A stretch of 64,000 nucleotides of DNA from Defluviicoccus sp. bin129 (GCA_002239065.1 MPNO01000006.1:62001-126000), one strand, 5' to 3'; shown: positions 45,340 through 54,044, numbered from the stretch's first letter. Translations and numbers: made by a program. Notes: generated by a model from the sequence alone, not told the origin.

Positions 45340-46647
45340 ATGAAATCCGAGAAGGCGACCTTTACCGGGGCGGGCGGGGATGCGCTTGCGGCCCGGCTCG
45401 AAAGCCCGGCGGGGGAGGTTCGCGCCTATGCCCTGTTCGCGCATTGCTTCACCTGCTCGAAGGACATATTTGCCGCCTCGCGGATCGCCGCCGCGCTGGC
45501 CTCCAACGGGATCGCGACGCTCCGCTTCGACTTCACCGGGCTCGGCGCCAGCGGCGGCGACTTCGCCAACACCGACTTCTCGTCCAATGTCGGCGACCTG
45601 ATCGCGGCGGCGGACTGGCTGCGCGCCGAACGCGCGGCGCCGTCGATCCTGATCGGCCACAGCCTCGGTGGGGCCGCCGTGCTGGCCGCCGCCGGGGCGG
45701 TGGAGGAGGCGGCGGGAGTGGTGACCATCGGCGCGCCGAGCGATCCGGACCATGTCGCCCATCTGTTCCGGGACGACATCGCGGCCATCGAGCGCGACGG
45801 CGAGGCCGAGGTCACGATCGCCGGGCGGCCCTTCCGCATCCGCAGGCAGTTCCTCGACGACATCCAGGGCCAGCGCCTGCGCGATCGCGTGGCGGCGCTG
45901 CGCAAGGCGCTGCTGGTCATGCACGCGCCGCTCGACCGGACCGTCGGGATCGACAACGCGGCCGAGATCTTCCAGGCGGCCCGGCACCCGAAGAGCTTCA
46001 TCTCGCTCGACAGCGCGGACCACCTGCTGACGCGGCGCGAGGACGCGGTCTACGCCGCCGAGGTGGTGGCCGCCTGGGCGAGCCGCTTCCTGCCGCCCGA
46101 ACGGGAGCCGGCGGCGGAATCCGAGGCGGGCGCGGTGGTGGTGGCGGAGAACGGGATCGGGGGGGCCGGCTTCCGGCCCCCCGGGGGGGGGCCGGGGGGG
46201 GAACCGGGGGGGGGCGGGGGGGGGGTGGGGGAGAAGGGGAGCGGGCCGTTCGGCCAGGACATCGCGGCGGGCGGGCACCGGCTGCGGGCCGACGAGCCGG
46301 CATCGGTGGGCGGTCTCGACCGGGGCCCGACGCCCTACCAGCTGCTGTCGTCGGCGCTCGGCACCTGCACCGCGATGACGCTCCGCATGTACGCCGAACG
46401 CAAGCAATGGCCGCTGGAGCGCGCCAGCGTCACCGTGCGCCAGGAGAAGATCCACGCCTCCGACTGCGCCGAGTGCGACACCCGGGACGGCAAGATCGAC
46501 TCCTTCGAGCGCGAGATCGAGCTGGTTGGACCGCTGGATCGGGAACAGCGCGCAAGGCTGCTGGAAATAGCCGACAAATGCCCGGTGCACAGGACCCTGC
46601 ACCGGGAGGTGCGGGTGATGACGACGCTGCGCTCAGAAGCGGAATGA
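45340..46647 (+). CDS. Bifunctional alpha/beta hydrolase-OsmC fusion protein
   Basis: A 435-residue two-domain protein of a recognised architecture. Residues 1-255 are an alpha/beta hydrolase with nucleophile Ser108 in IGHSLGG. Residues ~305-435 are an OsmC domain with conserved cysteines in SDCAEC and DKCPVHR, a thiol-peroxidase type centre. The linker (about 274-301) is an abnormal run of glycine, proline and glutamate encoded by G-homopolymers. The usual linker is a short VVxETGEGxFxQxI segment, so about 25-30 residues are probably artefactual or inserted. The protein is likely cytosolic and involved in detoxification of peroxides or thioesters (family knowledge). Confidence 0.85.
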   Translation: MKSEKATFTGAGGDALAARLESPAGEVRAYALFAHCFTCSKDIFAASRIAAALASNGIATLRFDFTGLGASGGDFANTDFSSNVGDLIAAADWLRAERAAPSILIGHSLGGAAVLAAAGAVEEAAGVVTIGAPSDPDHVAHLFRDDIAAIERDGEAEVTIAGRPFRIRRQFLDDIQGQRLRDRVAALRKALLVMHAPLDRTVGIDNAAEIFQAARHPKSFISLDSADHLLTRREDAVYAAEVVAAWASRFLPPEREPAAESEAGAVVVAENGIGGAGFRPPGGGPGGEPGGGGGGVGEKGSGPFGQDIAAGGHRLRADEPASVGGLDRGPTPYQLLSSALGTCTAMTLRMYAERKQWPLERASVTVRQEKIHASDCAECDTRDGKIDSFEREIELVGPLDREQRARLLEIADKCPVHRTLHREVRVMTTLRSEAE

Positions 46648-46787
46648 AACTATCAGGAACACTCTTTAAGCCTTTTCGATCGTTTGAGTTTTGTATCGTA
46701 ACAGCCCCAACCGCCACCTCCATCGGAGCCCGCGGGGACGAGGGGCCGGCAACAAGGTGCCTTCGTCCCGGCAGATGAGGGCCTCGC

Positions 46788-46816
46788 TTGACCCTGTACC
46801 CGATGCCCCATACCTT
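46788..46816 (+). promoter_or_regulatory. Candidate promoter of tRNA-Lys
   Basis: TTGACC (46788-46793, five of six matches to the -35 consensus) is followed after 17 bases by TACCTT (46811-46816), a weak -10. The tRNA starts 24 bases further on. Spacing is ideal but the -10 is poor. Confidence 0.35.
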
Positions 46817-46839
46817 CCCGCCGCGTCCCCGACGCTGGT

Positions 46840-46915
46840 GCGCGCATAGCTCAGGTGGTAGAGCAACTGACTTTTAATCAGTGGGTCCCAGGTTCGAGTC
46901 CTGGTGCGCGCACCA
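46840..46915 (+). tRNA. tRNA-Lys (anticodon TTT)
   Basis: A full cloverleaf can be folded by hand. The acceptor GCGCGCA pairs with TGCGCGC, the D-arm is GCTC-AGGTGGTA-GAGC, the anticodon arm ACTGA-CTTTTAA-TCAGT has TTT at 46873-46875, the variable loop is GGGTC, and the T-arm is CCAGG-TTCGAGT-CCTGG. The discriminator is A46912 and CCA is encoded (46913-46915). All invariant bases are present. It reads AAA and AAG lysine codons. Confidence 0.97.
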
Positions 46916-46997
46916 ATATTTTCAACGGGTTAGAAGAATATCCTTAAGTCCAAATCAGGATTTCGGGTACTTGTGGCGCGTGCCCCGCTGGCCTCGC

Positions 46998-47366
46998 TTA
47001 CGCGTTCGCCCGTTCCTGGCGGCTGAAACCGGCGGAGATTTCTTCCGGCCCAATCCCGAGCAGCCGCATGGTTCGCACGATCCGCGGCATCTCGTCGCGC
47101 AGGAACGCCTCCCTCATCTCCGCCAGGGCGCGCTCGGCAGCGTCTTCGGCCACGAAATAGCCGAGCCCCCTCCGGTTGGCGATGAGGCGGCTGTCGACCA
47201 GGGTCTGGTAGCTTCTCGCGACCGTGTTCGGGTTGACCCCGAGCTCCACCGCCAGTTCGCGGATCGAGGGAATCCGCTGCCCCGCGCTCCATTCGCGCCG
47301 CAGGATGCGCTCGCGCATCTGGTCGGCGATCTGAAGGTAGATGCCCTTGGGCTCGCTAAATTGCAT
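46998..47366 (-). CDS. GntR family transcriptional regulator (YtrA subfamily)
   Basis: A 122-residue regulator. The winged-helix domain occupies the first ~75 residues (GIYLQIADQMRERIL...IPSIRELAVELGVNPNTVARSY...RRGLGYFV) and the short helical C-terminus is typical of the YtrA subgroup, which controls ABC transporter operons. It is the last gene of a minus-strand unit after an ABC permease and ATPase, overlapping the permease by 11 bases. The perfect palindrome at 49004-49029, upstream of the operon, is its likely target (inference). Confidence 0.9.
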   Translation of the reverse strand: MQFSEPKGIYLQIADQMRERILRREWSAGQRIPSIRELAVELGVNPNTVARSYQTLVDSRLIANRRGLGYFVAEDAAERALAEMREAFLRDEMPRIVRTMRLLGIGPEEISAGFSRQERANA

Positions 47367-48126
47367 CGTCCGCCTGGATCTTCCTCAGCCGGAGCCATGC
47401 GAGGCACCAGAGCGCGGGCGGTGTGAGGATCAAAATCGTGTAAACGATGTCCGCGTTTGCGTCCGAGAAGTACGTCAATGCCCGGAAGGCCCCATGTCTG
47501 CCGGCCCAGTCGTCGGAGTCCAGCAGAAAGCGAAGAATGGGCTCCCCAAGAAAGCCCGACACCGCCAGTACGAAGAGAGCGATGACAAGGACAAGGGTTG
47601 TCTTGAGGCCCGGCCAGCGGCGGAACCATGCCGAGCCGAGAAAATAGGGCGACTGCACGAAGACATAGGCCGCGATCCACGGCCAGAGGGCCGCGGCGAG
47701 GGGATCGAAGAGGGGGCGCCGGTGTCCGAAGAAGACGAACAGGTTGAGCGCTTCGACGACCAGGGAGAGGAGGAGGCAGAACGCCAGCGTGAGGGCCGTC
47801 AGTATGACGGTGGTCCCGAGCAGGCGGGCGAGAGCCTTTTCCAGCGTCGAGGCGGGGATGAGCAGATAGGGCTCCTTCAGGTTGCGGTCGTGAAACGGCC
47901 GCAGCGCATGGCTGCTGGCGGGGAGCCCCAATACGAAGAGCAGAATGACGAACCATTTCCGGTGAAACGCGGAATCGGTGAAGGAGGAGGATCCCGCCAG
48001 GACGGAAGCCAGCAGAACGGCGCCGGCGGCGATTGCCGCGATCAGGGCGAGCCTGCGGGAATCGGCAATGAAATCGCCGCGAACGAGGAGCCAGATCCGG
48101 CGCGGGGACACATGCTCGTACACCAC
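47356..48126 (-). CDS. ABC-2-type transporter permease
   Basis: A 256-residue integral membrane protein with six hydrophobic segments, the usual size for YtrC/ABC-2-like permeases paired with a single ATPase. The start is not certain. A GTG at 48126 follows GGGAGGG by six bases and is preferred. TTG 48141 would overlap the ATPase and has no better site. It is encoded between the ATPase and the GntR regulator and should form the export or lipid-active channel of that transporter. Substrate unknown. Confidence 0.78.
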   Translation of the reverse strand: MVYEHVSPRRIWLLVRGDFIADSRRLALIAAIAAGAVLLASVLAGSSSFTDSAFHRKWFVILLFVLGLPASSHALRPFHDRNLKEPYLLIPASTLEKALARLLGTTVILTALTLAFCLLLSLVVEALNLFVFFGHRRPLFDPLAAALWPWIAAYVFVQSPYFLGSAWFRRWPGLKTTLVLVIALFVLAVSGFLGEPILRFLLDSDDWAGRHGAFRALTYFSDANADIVYTILILTPPALWCLAWLRLRKIQADDAI

Positions 48127-48128
48127 CG

Positions 48129-48971
48129 TCAGCCCTCCCAAAATAGCCGGGCGAATGCGCCCGGGTTGGCGATCGCGGCCTTGAACAGAAGCTCGAGATC
48201 CGGCTGACCGCCGCTCTCGTCCGGGTCGGCCCAGACGCTCGCGTAGCCTCCGACCGCCGGTTCCGAATACAGCAGAGCGTCCGATTGCGGGTCGGGCGGG
48301 CCGGGGTCGCGGGAAAATCGTAGACCGGACGCCGTCTCCTCCATCCCCCGGCGGAGCAGGAACCGACCCTGATGCAGGACGAGGATGGTGTCGATCAGCG
48401 CTTCCACGTCCCGCACCTGGTGCGTGGCGATGACGAGGATGCGGTCCCCGGTCAGCGACTCCGCGACGATCCGCCGGAACAGCCCCTTGGAGGGGATGTC
48501 GAGGCCGTTGGTGGGCTCGTCCAGGATCAGCAGCGAAGGCCGGCAGGCGAGGCCGAAGGCCAGCGCGAACTTCTTGCGCTCGCCAAGCGACAGGTTCGCG
48601 AGCTTCTGCCCCCGCGGGACCTCCAGCTCGCCGAGCAGGCGCTCCATGAGATCGGCGTCGAATTGGGGATAGAACGGCGCGCGCAACGAAACGTATTGCC
48701 GGTCCGGTATCGCCGGGAGGTGGAGCGCTTCGGAGAGCATGAAGATGCCGGCCAGGAACTCGGGCGTCCGCCGCGCCGGCTCGTGGCCGAAGACGCGGAT
48801 GCGCCCCGAGTCCGGGAAGAGCAGGCCGGACAGGAGCTTGAGCAGGGTCGACTTGCCGGCCCCGTTGAGCCCGAGCAGGCCGTAAATCCTGCCGGGCTCG
48901 AGGACGAGATCGACCGCTTCGAAGATGCCGCGACCGCGATAGCCGAACCGCACGCGCTCCAGCTCCACCAT
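48129..48971 (-). CDS. ABC transporter ATP-binding protein
   Basis: A 280-residue ABC ATPase. Walker A is GLNGAGKST, the signature LSLGERKK, and Walker B LLILDEPTNGLD, followed by the H-loop in IATHQV. The last ~70 residues form an extra C-terminal extension ending in LFKAAIANPGAFARLFWEG. It is the first gene of the three-gene ATPase-permease-GntR operon. The operator-like palindrome lies 33 bases upstream of the ATG. It is peripheral on the inner face of the membrane, energising the adjacent permease. Confidence 0.93.
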   Translation of the reverse strand: MVELERVRFGYRGRGIFEAVDLVLEPGRIYGLLGLNGAGKSTLLKLLSGLLFPDSGRIRVFGHEPARRTPEFLAGIFMLSEALHLPAIPDRQYVSLRAPFYPQFDADLMERLLGELEVPRGQKLANLSLGERKKFALAFGLACRPSLLILDEPTNGLDIPSKGLFRRIVAESLTGDRILVIATHQVRDVEALIDTILVLHQGRFLLRRGMEETASGLRFSRDPGPPDPQSDALLYSEPAVGGYASVWADPDESGGQPDLELLFKAAIANPGAFARLFWEG

Positions 48972-49003
48972 GACCAGTACCGCCTCACCGCTGTGTCTGA
49001 ATC

Positions 49004-49029
49004 TACTGTACTATTACTCTAGTACAGTA
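49004..49029 (-). promoter_or_regulatory. Operator palindrome for the YtrA/GntR-ABC operon
   Basis: TACTGTACT (49004-49012) and AGTACAGTA (49021-49029) are perfect 9-base inverted arms with an 8-base centre. The site lies 33 bases upstream of the ABC ATPase start in otherwise very GC-rich DNA and is AT-rich enough to overlap a promoter. Symmetry and spacing fit a GntR dimer; the regulator encoded at the operon's end is the natural ligand. Confidence 0.75.
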
Positions 49030-49121
49030 TGGCCGGGCGTTCAACCGCATCCCCGCTTGCCAACCGCCACCGCCCCCCATAGCGTGACCGCAGCACAACC
49101 GAACACCCCCGGGAGGAACCC

Positions 49122-49847
49122 ATGTCCACCTATGTCCTGGTCCACGGCGCCTGGCATTCCGGCGACCTGCTGGAGGAAACGGCCGCGCCGATCCGCGCGG
49201 CGGGTCACGAGGTGCATTGCCCGACGCTCGCCGGCAACCGGCCGGGCGACGCCAAGACGGTCGGGCTTTCCGACGCCGTCCAGTCGATCGTCGACTATCT
49301 CGCCGAGAACGACCTCTCCGACGTGGTCCTGATGGGCCACTCATACGGCGGCATGGTGATCACCGGCGTTGCCGACAAGGCGGCCGGGCGCATCCGCCGG
49401 CTGGTCTACTGGAACGCCTTCGTGCCGAATGACGGCGAATCGCTCAACGACATGGTGCCGCCTCACTATGTCGGGCTGTTCGAGCAGATCGCCGCCGAGA
49501 TCGGCGACGGCTCGGTCGTCATGCCCTATCCGATCTGGCGCGAGGCGTTCATGAACGACGCCGACGGCGCGCTGTCCCAGTCCGCCTACGACAAGCTCAA
49601 CCCGCACCCCTTCGGCACCTTCACCGAAAAGATCGCGCTGTCGAAAAACCCGGCCGAGATGGAGGTCGCCAAGTCCTTCATCAACTGCACCGAGGACACC
49701 TCGCTGCCGCACTCGATGACCTGGCACCCGCGCCTGTCCGAAAAGCTCGGCCTGTTCCGCCTGGTCCAGATCCCGGGCGGGCACGAGGTCTGCTTCACCG
49801 CGCCCGGGCGCCTCGCCCAGGCGATCATGGACGCCGGGCGGGACTAG
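49122..49847 (+). CDS. Alpha/beta hydrolase (methylesterase-like)
   Basis: A 241-residue hydrolase of the plant-esterase/hydroxynitrile-lyase-like group. VLVHGAWHSG at residues 5-14 provides the oxyanion region, the nucleophile is Ser74 in MGHSYGG, and the catalytic His lies in IPGGHEVCFT. The ATG is preceded by GGGAGGAACCC, a good ribosome site. It converges with bufD, overlapping it by four bases, and has no obvious functional link to it. The ester substrate is unknown. Confidence 0.87.
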   Translation: MSTYVLVHGAWHSGDLLEETAAPIRAAGHEVHCPTLAGNRPGDAKTVGLSDAVQSIVDYLAENDLSDVVLMGHSYGGMVITGVADKAAGRIRRLVYWNAFVPNDGESLNDMVPPHYVGLFEQIAAEIGDGSVVMPYPIWREAFMNDADGALSQSAYDKLNPHPFGTFTEKIALSKNPAEMEVAKSFINCTEDTSLPHSMTWHPRLSEKLGLFRLVQIPGGHEVCFTAPGRLAQAIMDAGRD

Positions 49848-50326
49848 CGGCGGAACACCAGCCGGTCGAGCGAGTACCGCCCCGGGCCGAGCGCGATGAC
49901 GGCGAACAGGATGACGGCCCAGAACATGTGAGCGCTGATCCAGGCGTCGGGGTAGACGAAGAACTGGATCACCATGGTCATGACGAACATGCCGAGCGCG
50001 CTCAGCCGGGTCAGCAGGCCGAGCACCAGCAGGATCGGCAATATGTGCTCGGCGATGGCGGTCAGGTGGGCGGTCAGCTCCGGCATCGGCATGCCGAACT
50101 CCTCGCGGAACAGGAAGTACTGGCTGTCCTTGACCGAGAAGATGTTCCAGCCCTCGACCTTGGTGCGGCCCGATCGCCAGAACACGATGGCGATGGGCAG
50201 CCTGAGGACGAGCAGCGCCACCGGCCCGAGCCAGCGCTCGACGGGCTCGGCGACCCGGTGGCCGAGATCGATCGCCTGCCTGACAAGCCCGGCCGCGCCG
50301 GTCGCCGTCGGTGTGCCGTTGCTCAT
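49844..50326 (-). CDS. bufD: DoxX-family membrane protein (BufD-like)
   Basis: A 160-residue inner-membrane protein with four hydrophobic segments, matching DoxX proteins. Seen: LLVLRLPIAIVFWRSGRTKVEGW and ILPILLVLGLLTRLSALGMFVMT. DoxX genes are the usual last member of bufferin (bufABCD) operons. It overlaps bufC by four bases (ATGA), so it is cotranscribed with the precursor and its modification enzymes. Its function in the pathway is not established. The symbol is assigned from the operon context. Confidence 0.85.
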   Translation of the reverse strand: MSNGTPTATGAAGLVRQAIDLGHRVAEPVERWLGPVALLVLRLPIAIVFWRSGRTKVEGWNIFSVKDSQYFLFREEFGMPMPELTAHLTAIAEHILPILLVLGLLTRLSALGMFVMTMVIQFFVYPDAWISAHMFWAVILFAVIALGPGRYSLDRLVFRR

Positions 50327-51215
50327 GCCTGTGCTCCTTCGCGCTTCTCGCCCGCGAGCCCGGCAAAGGCGCCGGCTGCGAGCAGGTTCCTGAACGCCGG
50401 GACGATTTCGAATTCGCCGTCACGGGCGGCCGCGTCCGCCTCCGCCGCCATCGGGTCGCCGCCCGCCAGCAGGGTTCCGGCGAAGGCGCATTCGGCCGGG
50501 CCGAGCGCCTCGACGCGAACCGAGAGCGCCGGCCGGACGACCAGCGCGCCCGCGCCGCCGGCGGCGCGGGCCGCCTCGCCGCGACCCGGGGGCCCCGGCC
50601 GGACGCCCAGCGCGCCCGCGCCGTCGGCGGCGAGGACGAGCTCCTCCGCGGGCGGCGAATCGCCGGTATTGGCCCGCCAGATCCGAGCGACCGGCCAGCG
50701 CGAGCGCACCAGCCGGGTCGCCGGGTGGGGCGCGAAGCGCGCCGGCGCGGCGGCGGGGGCGGGGCCGCGGGGTGGGGCGCGACCCGCGCCGTCGCGGCGC
50801 GCGTGCCGAGCGCGGCCAGCGCCGCCGGGTCGAGGGACGGCGCATCGGCGGCGTGGAGCGATTCCAGCACCGCGCGCTCCAGCCTGGCGACGTCGGCGAG
50901 ATAGGGCAGGTCGCGGGCCGGCGGGAAACCGGCCAGGAAGTCGGCGAAGTCCGCGCCGTAGAAGTTCAGATTTCGCGCTTTGGCCGGGCGTTCGGAGACG
51001 TAGACCAGGGCCATCTCGTCGAAGAACGGCTCGCCGACGATCCGCCGGACAGCGGGGTAGGCGGCCGCCAGCGCCTCGACCAGCGCGACCCGCATGTTGT
51101 TGCGGTAGATCCTGAAACGCCGCCGGGCGGGTTCCCCCAGCCCGGCCGGCGCGGCGTCCGGCGCCGGGTCCCCGAGGGCGGCGGCGAAGCCCGCCTGCAT
51201 CGAAGCGAGCGTCAT
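50323..51215 (-). pseudogene. bufC: DUF2063/BufC (HvfC-like) partner protein, frame-disrupted by tandem duplications
   Basis: The RiPP-recognition partner of the MNIO enzyme. The N-terminal part is typical: RFRIYRNNMRVALVEALAAAYPAVRRIVGEPFF, then NFYGADFADFLAGFP. The frame is lost near 50721-50790. Two short tandem duplications explain it: period 66 (50529 and 50595, in frame) and period 47 (near 50726 and 50773, frame-shifting). Removing both leaves 780 bases, a 259-residue protein, with a clean ARVAPHPATRLVRSRWPVARIWRAN junction (bases 50740-50660, read on the minus strand). That is the usual family length. The gene starts with an ATGA overlap with bufB. Confidence 0.82.
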
Positions 51216-52087
51216 GCGGGCACGGGTTCGGCGAGGCGGGACAGGGCGAACTCCGCCTTCTTCGCCTCGGCGAACAGCACGTCCCAGCCGGGGATGTCCT
51301 TGTCCCATTCGACCAGGGTGGGCCTGGCGCCGATGCGCCCGATCAGACGGTCGTAGAGCCGCCAGACCGCGCCGTCGACCGCCGCGCCGTGGCTGTCGAT
51401 CAGCAGCCGTTCGCCGCCCGCATCGTCGACGGTGAACCCGGCGAGATGGATCTCACCCACCGGCGCGCCCGGGATCGCGTCGACGTAAGTGTCGGCGTCG
51501 AGGCCGGTATTGACTGCGCTGACATGGATGTTGTTGACGTCGACCAGCAGCCCGCACCCGGTGCGCCGCGCGGCTTCGACGACGAACGAGAGCTCGTCCA
51601 TCTCGCCGTCGGGCAGGACCAGGTAGCTCGCCGGGTTCTCGATCAGCACCGGCCGGCCGAGCGCCTCCTGCATCTCGTCCACATTGTCGCACAGCCGGTC
51701 GAGCCCGGCCGCGCTCAGGCTGGGCGGCAGCAGATCGGCGAACCACACGCCGCCATGCGCCGACCAGGCGATGTGCTCGGATACCAACCCCGGCTCGAAC
51801 CGGTCGGCAAGCGCCCGCAGCGCGGCGAGATGATCGCGGTCGAGCCGCTCGGCCCCGCCGAGCGACAGGCCGACGCCGTGCAGCGACAGCGGCCAGGCTT
51901 CGCGCAGCGCCTCGAGCACGGCGAGCCTGGGCCCGCCGGCGACCATGTAGTTCTCCGGATGGACCTCGAACCAGCCGATATCGGGACCGTCCCCGAAGAC
52001 CGCCTCGGCATGCTCGCCCTTGAAGCTCGCGCCGGCCCGGGACGGTACCGGCGACGGTTCGGCGGAGAGGGGAGGGGAGGCAGGCAT
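51212..52087 (-). CDS. bufB: MNIO enzyme, DUF692 family (BufB)
   Basis: A 291-residue TIM-barrel multinuclear non-haem iron oxidase. Family ligands are visible: His70 in LHGVGLSLG, His105 in SEHIAW, Glu150 in IENPASY, Asp183 and His188 in DVNNIHVS, Glu212/His214 in EIHLAG and Asp231/His233 in DSHG. MNIOs oxidatively modify cysteines of a partner peptide; in bufferins, Cys becomes a thiooxazole-type heterocycle that binds copper. The adjacent precursor bufA and partner bufC support that role. A 62-base gap holding a 16-bp hairpin separates it from bufA. Confidence 0.93.
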   Translation of the reverse strand: MPASPPLSAEPSPVPSRAGASFKGEHAEAVFGDGPDIGWFEVHPENYMVAGGPRLAVLEALREAWPLSLHGVGLSLGGAERLDRDHLAALRALADRFEPGLVSEHIAWSAHGGVWFADLLPPSLSAAGLDRLCDNVDEMQEALGRPVLIENPASYLVLPDGEMDELSFVVEAARRTGCGLLVDVNNIHVSAVNTGLDADTYVDAIPGAPVGEIHLAGFTVDDAGGERLLIDSHGAAVDGAVWRLYDRLIGRIGARPTLVEWDKDIPGWDVLFAEAKKAEFALSRLAEPVPA

Positions 52088-52102
52088 TGTCGGCGGAAAG
52101 CC

Positions 52103-52140
52103 GCCCGGCCGCCGCGGGCAAGCTCCCGCGGCGGCCGGGC
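52103..52140 (-). terminator. Strong hairpin between bufA and bufB (attenuator/stabiliser candidate)
   Basis: A perfect 16-bp stem, GCCCGGCCGCCGCGGG (52103-52118) against CCCGCGGCGGCCGGGC (52125-52140), with loop CAAGCT. In the transcribed (minus) sense it lies 10 bases after the bufA stop, and only a GGCTTTCC stretch follows, so it is not a classical terminator with a long T-run. Partial termination or 3' protection of the precursor mRNA would give more BufA than BufB, as in many RiPP operons. Confidence 0.75.
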
Positions 52141-52149
52141 GTTGCGGGA

Positions 52150-52452
52150 TCAGGACTTCGGATTATCGCGGTCCAGCTCCTTAAGGCTGCCCATCACGTC
52201 GCGACCGTCCTTGGTCTTGAAGGTCATCTTCTCGCAGCTGCCGGCGGGGACCAGCGTCCAGGCGTTGCCCTGGTAGTCCACGGTCGAGCTGCCCGCGCAG
52301 GTCGTGCCCGGACCGGCCTTGCAGTCGTTCTTGCCGGCGAGCGCGACGCCGTAGCACTTCTCCTTCTTGTCCGCCGCCTGGGCTGCGTCGGACGCGGCGA
52401 AATTGGCGGCGGCGAGCAGCGCGGCCGCCATGATCAGGGGGCTTTTCTTCAT
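52150..52452 (-). CDS. bufA: Bufferin precursor, DUF2282 family (BufA1-like)
   Basis: A 100-residue exported precursor of a copper-related RiPP. Residues 1-26 form a signal peptide ([18 protein letters not shown]...AQA). The core has four cysteines, Cys33, Cys44, Cys52 and Cys73, in [21 protein letters not shown] and GSCEKM, the arrangement seen in DUF2282 bufferins. The ATG at 52452 follows GAAGGAGAG and gives the signal peptide directly; an upstream GTG/ATG frame would add 58 unlikely residues. The mature protein is expected in the periplasm after BufB/BufC modification. Confidence 0.92.
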   Translation of the reverse strand: MKKSPLIMAAALLAAANFAASDAAQAADKKEKCYGVALAGKNDCKAGPGTTCAGSSTVDYQGNAWTLVPAGSCEKMTFKTKDGRDVMGSLKELDRDNPKS

Positions 52453-52682
52453 CGGACGTTCTCTCCTTCGTGGCAGGATGCCGGCACGCACCCAAGCGTC
52501 CGGCACGCAGCAGGCGGCACCATTCCGCCATGCCGGCGACCATATGGGACGCTGGCGGTCCGCGGCAAGAAGCGGTCGCGTTGTCGGGGCCGAGTCGCGC
52601 ATAATTGATCGCCAAACGGCAACCATTGCGTGAAATTCGCCTCGCCGGGCCCTATTTTCGCTCCGTCGGGCGGTTTCGCGGG

Positions 52683-53834
52683 CTACCCGCCGGCGCCCCA
52701 GATCATGTAGCCGATCGCCGCGCCGAGGCGGCCGAACACGCCGATCCGGCCGACATCGGCGCCGGCGAGCAGCGGCACCTCCAGCGTGTCGAAGCCGGGC
52801 GCGGTGACCATCAGCTTCGCGATCTCCGCCCCCTTCTCGATGGGCGCGGGGACCGGACCGTCATAGACCACCTTGACCTTGAGGCCGCGGCGCGACGTGC
52901 GCGGCAGGGACACCTTGACATCGCGCGCGGCGACCAGCGGGACGGTGTCCTCCCCGCCGAGCCAGACATCGGCCCGATCGACCTCCGCGCCGCCCTCGAA
53001 CAGCGTGTAGTTGCGGAACGACTGGAACGCCCAGTTGAGCAGGCGGCGCGCCTCGAAGGAGCGGATCCGGGCGCTCTCCATGCCGGTGAGCACCATGACC
53101 ACGCGGCGGTCGTCGCGAACGGCGGACGCCACCAGCCCGTAGCCGGAGGCCCGGGTATGGCCGGTCTTCAGCCCGTCCGCCCCGGTATCCCGGTACAGCA
53201 GCGGGTTGCGGTTGCCCTGCTTGATCTTGTTGTAGCGGAACGATTTCTCGGCGAAGTAGGGGTAGTATTCCGGGAATTCCTCGATGATCCGGCCGGCCAG
53301 CACGGCGAGGTCCCGCGGGCTCATCAAATGGTTGTCCGCCGGCCACCCGGTCGAGTTCACCAGGTGGCTGTCGGTCAGCCCGAGCTCCCGCGCCTTGCGG
53401 TTCATCGCATCGGCGAACGCGCTTTCCGAGCCCGACAGCCCCTCGGCGAGGACGATGCAGGCGTCGTTGCCCGACTGCACGATGATCCCGCGCAGCAGGT
53501 CCTCGACCCGCACCTGCTTGTCGATCTCGACGAACATCTTGGACCCGCCCATCCGCCAGGCCTTGCGGCTTACGACGAACTTGTCGTCGAGCGCGAGCCG
53601 GCCGGCCTTGAGCTCCGCGAAGGCCATGTAGGTGGTCATCAGCTTGCTCATCGAAGCCGGCGGCGAAGGGGTGTCGGGGTCCTTCGCCAGCAGCACCGCC
53701 CCGGTCTGCATGTCGAGGATATAGACCTGTTTGGCCACCGTCTCCATGCCGTTCGAAGCCGCGGCCGCGAGACACGGCGCGGCGAACGATGCGGCGGCGG
53801 CGAGCCACCGGATCGATCGGGCGAATGAACTCAT
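52683..53834 (-). CDS. D-alanyl-D-alanine carboxypeptidase (DacA/PBP5-6-like)
   Basis: A 383-residue low-molecular-weight penicillin-binding protein that trims pentapeptide side chains of peptidoglycan in the periplasm. A signal peptide covers residues 1-26. The three penicillin-binding motifs are Ser61-Met-Ser-Lys64, Ser121-Gly-Asn123 and Lys223-Thr-Gly225. The C-terminal beta domain ends in [16 protein letters not shown], which may serve as the amphipathic membrane anchor. The ATG at 53834 is the first that gives the signal peptide. It is a stand-alone gene, divergent from the amidohydrolase at 54045. Confidence 0.95.
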   Translation of the reverse strand: MSSFARSIRWLAAAASFAAPCLAAAASNGMETVAKQVYILDMQTGAVLLAKDPDTPSPPASMSKLMTTYMAFAELKAGRLALDDKFVVSRKAWRMGGSKMFVEIDKQVRVEDLLRGIIVQSGNDACIVLAEGLSGSESAFADAMNRKARELGLTDSHLVNSTGWPADNHLMSPRDLAVLAGRIIEEFPEYYPYFAEKSFRYNKIKQGNRNPLLYRDTGADGLKTGHTRASGYGLVASAVRDDRRVVMVLTGMESARIRSFEARRLLNWAFQSFRNYTLFEGGAEVDRADVWLGGEDTVPLVAARDVKVSLPRTSRRGLKVKVVYDGPVPAPIEKGAEIAKLMVTAPGFDTLEVPLLAGADVGRIGVFGRLGAAIGYMIWGAGG

Positions 53835-54044
53835 TTGAGGCTCCCTGGAGCATGGCGCGGGCCGCCGTTCCGGCCACCCAACTGATAGGACATGGCGGTT
53901 CGACCGTCCAGCCCGGGATCGCGCGCGCTTCGCGGCATCTTCCCGGATCCTTTCACCGTGGTCAGCCGGGGTCAGCCGGCGCTTGAGCCGCGGGGAAAAC
54001 CGCTTCAAGCTGGTCGCAGGCAAACCCCAACGGAGCGTCACCCG

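Noticed and set aside
46159-46236. Functional G-quadruplex regulator
   Set aside because: It lies inside a coding linker, and similar homopolymers at two other places suggest base-calling error; kept only as a sequence-quality finding.
46666-46866. Small minus-strand frames between the OsmC fusion and tRNA-Lys
   Set aside because: They cross the tRNA promoter region and have no ribosome site or family match.
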